The position numbers were made by a program, and so were the translations under genes. The notes beneath the pieces are model-generated. The model did not search any database. It was given only the letters and a program-made list of their open reading frames with translations, and had not been told where the DNA came from. Below, piece by piece: positions 62,941 through 64,000 of a stretch of DNA of 64,000 nucleotides. Each line of letters begins with the position of its first letter. Positions within the stretch are counted from its first letter, which is position 1. Source of the stretch: Lysobacter spongiicola DSM 21749 (GTDB lineage: Bacteria; Pseudomonadota; Gammaproteobacteria; Xanthomonadales; Xanthomonadaceae); contig NZ_FUXP01000015.1 in assembly GCF_900167055.1 (NCBI RefSeq), positions 1 through 64,000 of the forward strand. The letters run 5' to 3'.

Positions 62941-63990
62941 ATGAGCCATGAGACAGCGCAAGCAAGGAAGAGGCATCCGGAGACCAGGGCTTTCGGCGGA
63001 TTGATAGGCGAATGCGAGGCCGTTCGCGGGGTACAGGAGGATCTCGGCAAGATCGCCCCGACGGCGGCGTCCGTGCTCATCACCGGCGAAAGCGGCACCG
63101 GGAAAGAACTGGTGGCCCGGGGGCTGCACGAACACAGTGGACGCGACGGCGGCTTCATCGCGGTCAATTGCGGGGGCATCGCGCCCGACCTGCTGGCCAG
63201 CCACCTGTTCGGGCACGAGCGGGGCAGCTTTACCGGTGCGGCCACCCGCCATATCGGCTTTTTCGAGCAGGCCAACCGGGGGACGCTGTTCCTCGACGAG
63301 GTGACCGAGATGCCGGCGGCCCTGCAGGTGTACCTGCTGCGCGCGCTCGAGACCGGCACGATCATGCGCGTGGGCGGGACGGAGGAGATCCGCTTCGACG
63401 CCCGCATCGTCGCCGCCACCAACCGGGACCCGGTGATCGCGATCGAGGAAGGCGTCCTGCGCGAGGACCTGTTCTATCGCCTGGCGGATTTCGTGGTCGA
63501 GCTGCCTCCACTTCGCGAACGCGCCGGTGACGTGCTCCTGCTGGCGCGGCACTTCCTCGAGCGGCTGAACGCTGAACACGGCACGCGGAAGCGGTTCGCC
63601 TCCAATGTGGCAGATGAGCTGTCCGGGTACGACTGGCCGGGCAACGTACGCGAACTGCGCAGCGCCATCCGACGCTCCTTCATCCTGAGTGACGGCGACG
63701 AGGTGCCCTTGCAGAATTCCCCGCTGGCGAGGCGCGGCAGCCAATGCGCGGAAGACGAAGGCACCGTCACCTTCAGCGTGGGCATGAGCTATGCGGAGGT
63801 GGAGCACCAGATGCTGCTGAAAACGCTGGAGCGCTTCAACCACGACAAGACGCGCGCAGCGCGAGCCTTGGGCGTCAGCGTCCGTACGATCCACAACCAG
63901 CTGAACCGTTTCGGGGAGGGTGCGTCGACGCCAGGACCGGACAATCGCCGGGACAGGAGTGGTGACACGGCGCGGGCGATGAACGGCTGA
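62941..63990 (+). CDS. Sigma-54-dependent activator without receiver domain
   Basis: A 349-residue bacterial enhancer-binding protein. The AAA+ domain begins near residue 20: Walker A GESGTGKE, sigma-54 loop GSFTGA (residues 95-100, a Ser variant of GAFTGA), Walker B LFLDEVTEM and sensor regions up to about 245. The C-terminal Fis-type helix-turn-helix is at about 290-320 (LERFNHDKTRAARALGVSVRTIHNQLNRFG). There is no N-terminal regulatory domain, as in PspF, so a partner protein may control it. Target genes are not evident. Confidence 0.9.
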   Translation: MSHETAQARKRHPETRAFGGLIGECEAVRGVQEDLGKIAPTAASVLITGESGTGKELVARGLHEHSGRDGGFIAVNCGGIAPDLLASHLFGHERGSFTGAATRHIGFFEQANRGTLFLDEVTEMPAALQVYLLRALETGTIMRVGGTEEIRFDARIVAATNRDPVIAIEEGVLREDLFYRLADFVVELPPLRERAGDVLLLARHFLERLNAEHGTRKRFASNVADELSGYDWPGNVRELRSAIRRSFILSDGDEVPLQNSPLARRGSQCAEDEGTVTFSVGMSYAEVEHQMLLKTLERFNHDKTRAARALGVSVRTIHNQLNRFGEGASTPGPDNRRDRSGDTARAMNG

Positions 63991-64000
63991 GGGCCTCGAT

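Overview
The window is a 64 kb piece of a high-GC gammaproteobacterial chromosome, most likely Xanthomonadaceae (Lysobacter/Luteimonas/Stenotrophomonas-like). This rests on gene orders (miaA-hfq-hflX-hflK-hflC-DUF2065-purA; pyrG-kdsA-eno-ftsB-ispD-ispF-truD and surE-pcm-yqaA-nlpD), on an L1-like subclass B3 metallo-beta-lactamase, on nlpD without a following rpoS, and on four paired GTAG-type REP elements like those described in Stenotrophomonas. The genus is inferred. No rRNA, tRNA, CRISPR or prophage was recognised, and coding density is high with no gene-free stretch above 300 bases.

Layout. 1-0.35 kb: the end of an IS3-family insertion sequence. 0.5-13.2 kb: accessory genes. These are an Excalibur-type secreted protein, an ECF sigma factor overlapping a DUF6768 membrane protein, a Tat-signal threonine-aldolase-like enzyme, a second ECF sigma factor carrying a membrane domain, a sorbosone-dehydrogenase-like protein with a CsaA-type tRNA-binding protein, an MFS transporter, and a three-gene MacAB/Lol-like exporter. 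13.2-25.3 kb: a long minus-strand housekeeping block of a PAS histidine kinase, purA, the hfl/hfq/miaA cluster, folP, ftsH and rlmE, with two clear rho-independent terminators and a small cluster of DnaA-box-like sites upstream of miaA.

25.3-36.6 kb: yhbY and a Mth938-like gene, then nlpD-yqaA-pcm-surE, a divergently placed Smr gene, and truD-ispF-ispD-ftsB-eno-kdsA-pyrG. Many of these genes overlap by 4 nt and are probably translationally coupled. 36.7-49.8 kb: an acidic exported protein, parE, an N-formylglutamate deformylase, glutathione reductase, a DadA-like dehydrogenase, a DUF418 membrane protein, slyD, two tandem NlpC/P60 genes, a thioesterase, the B3 beta-lactamase, a Nudix hydrolase and a lipoprotein alkaline phosphatase.

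50-64 kb: hemJ, a methyltransferase, an intracellular PHB depolymerase, an exported cyclophilin, speG, DUF72 and EamA proteins. Then comes a tightly coupled three-gene unit (N-formylglutamate amidohydrolase, QEGLA/DUF1704 metallopeptidase-like protein, GshB/RimK-like ATP-grasp ligase), a second EamA transporter, DoxX, dbpA, an S4 protein and a stand-alone sigma-54 activator. The three-gene unit is the best candidate here for a poorly described pathway: its genes overlap by exactly 4 nt, and its chemistry (amide ligation, C-terminal peptidase, amidohydrolase) suggests a make-and-break cycle on an amide-linked metabolite or peptide.
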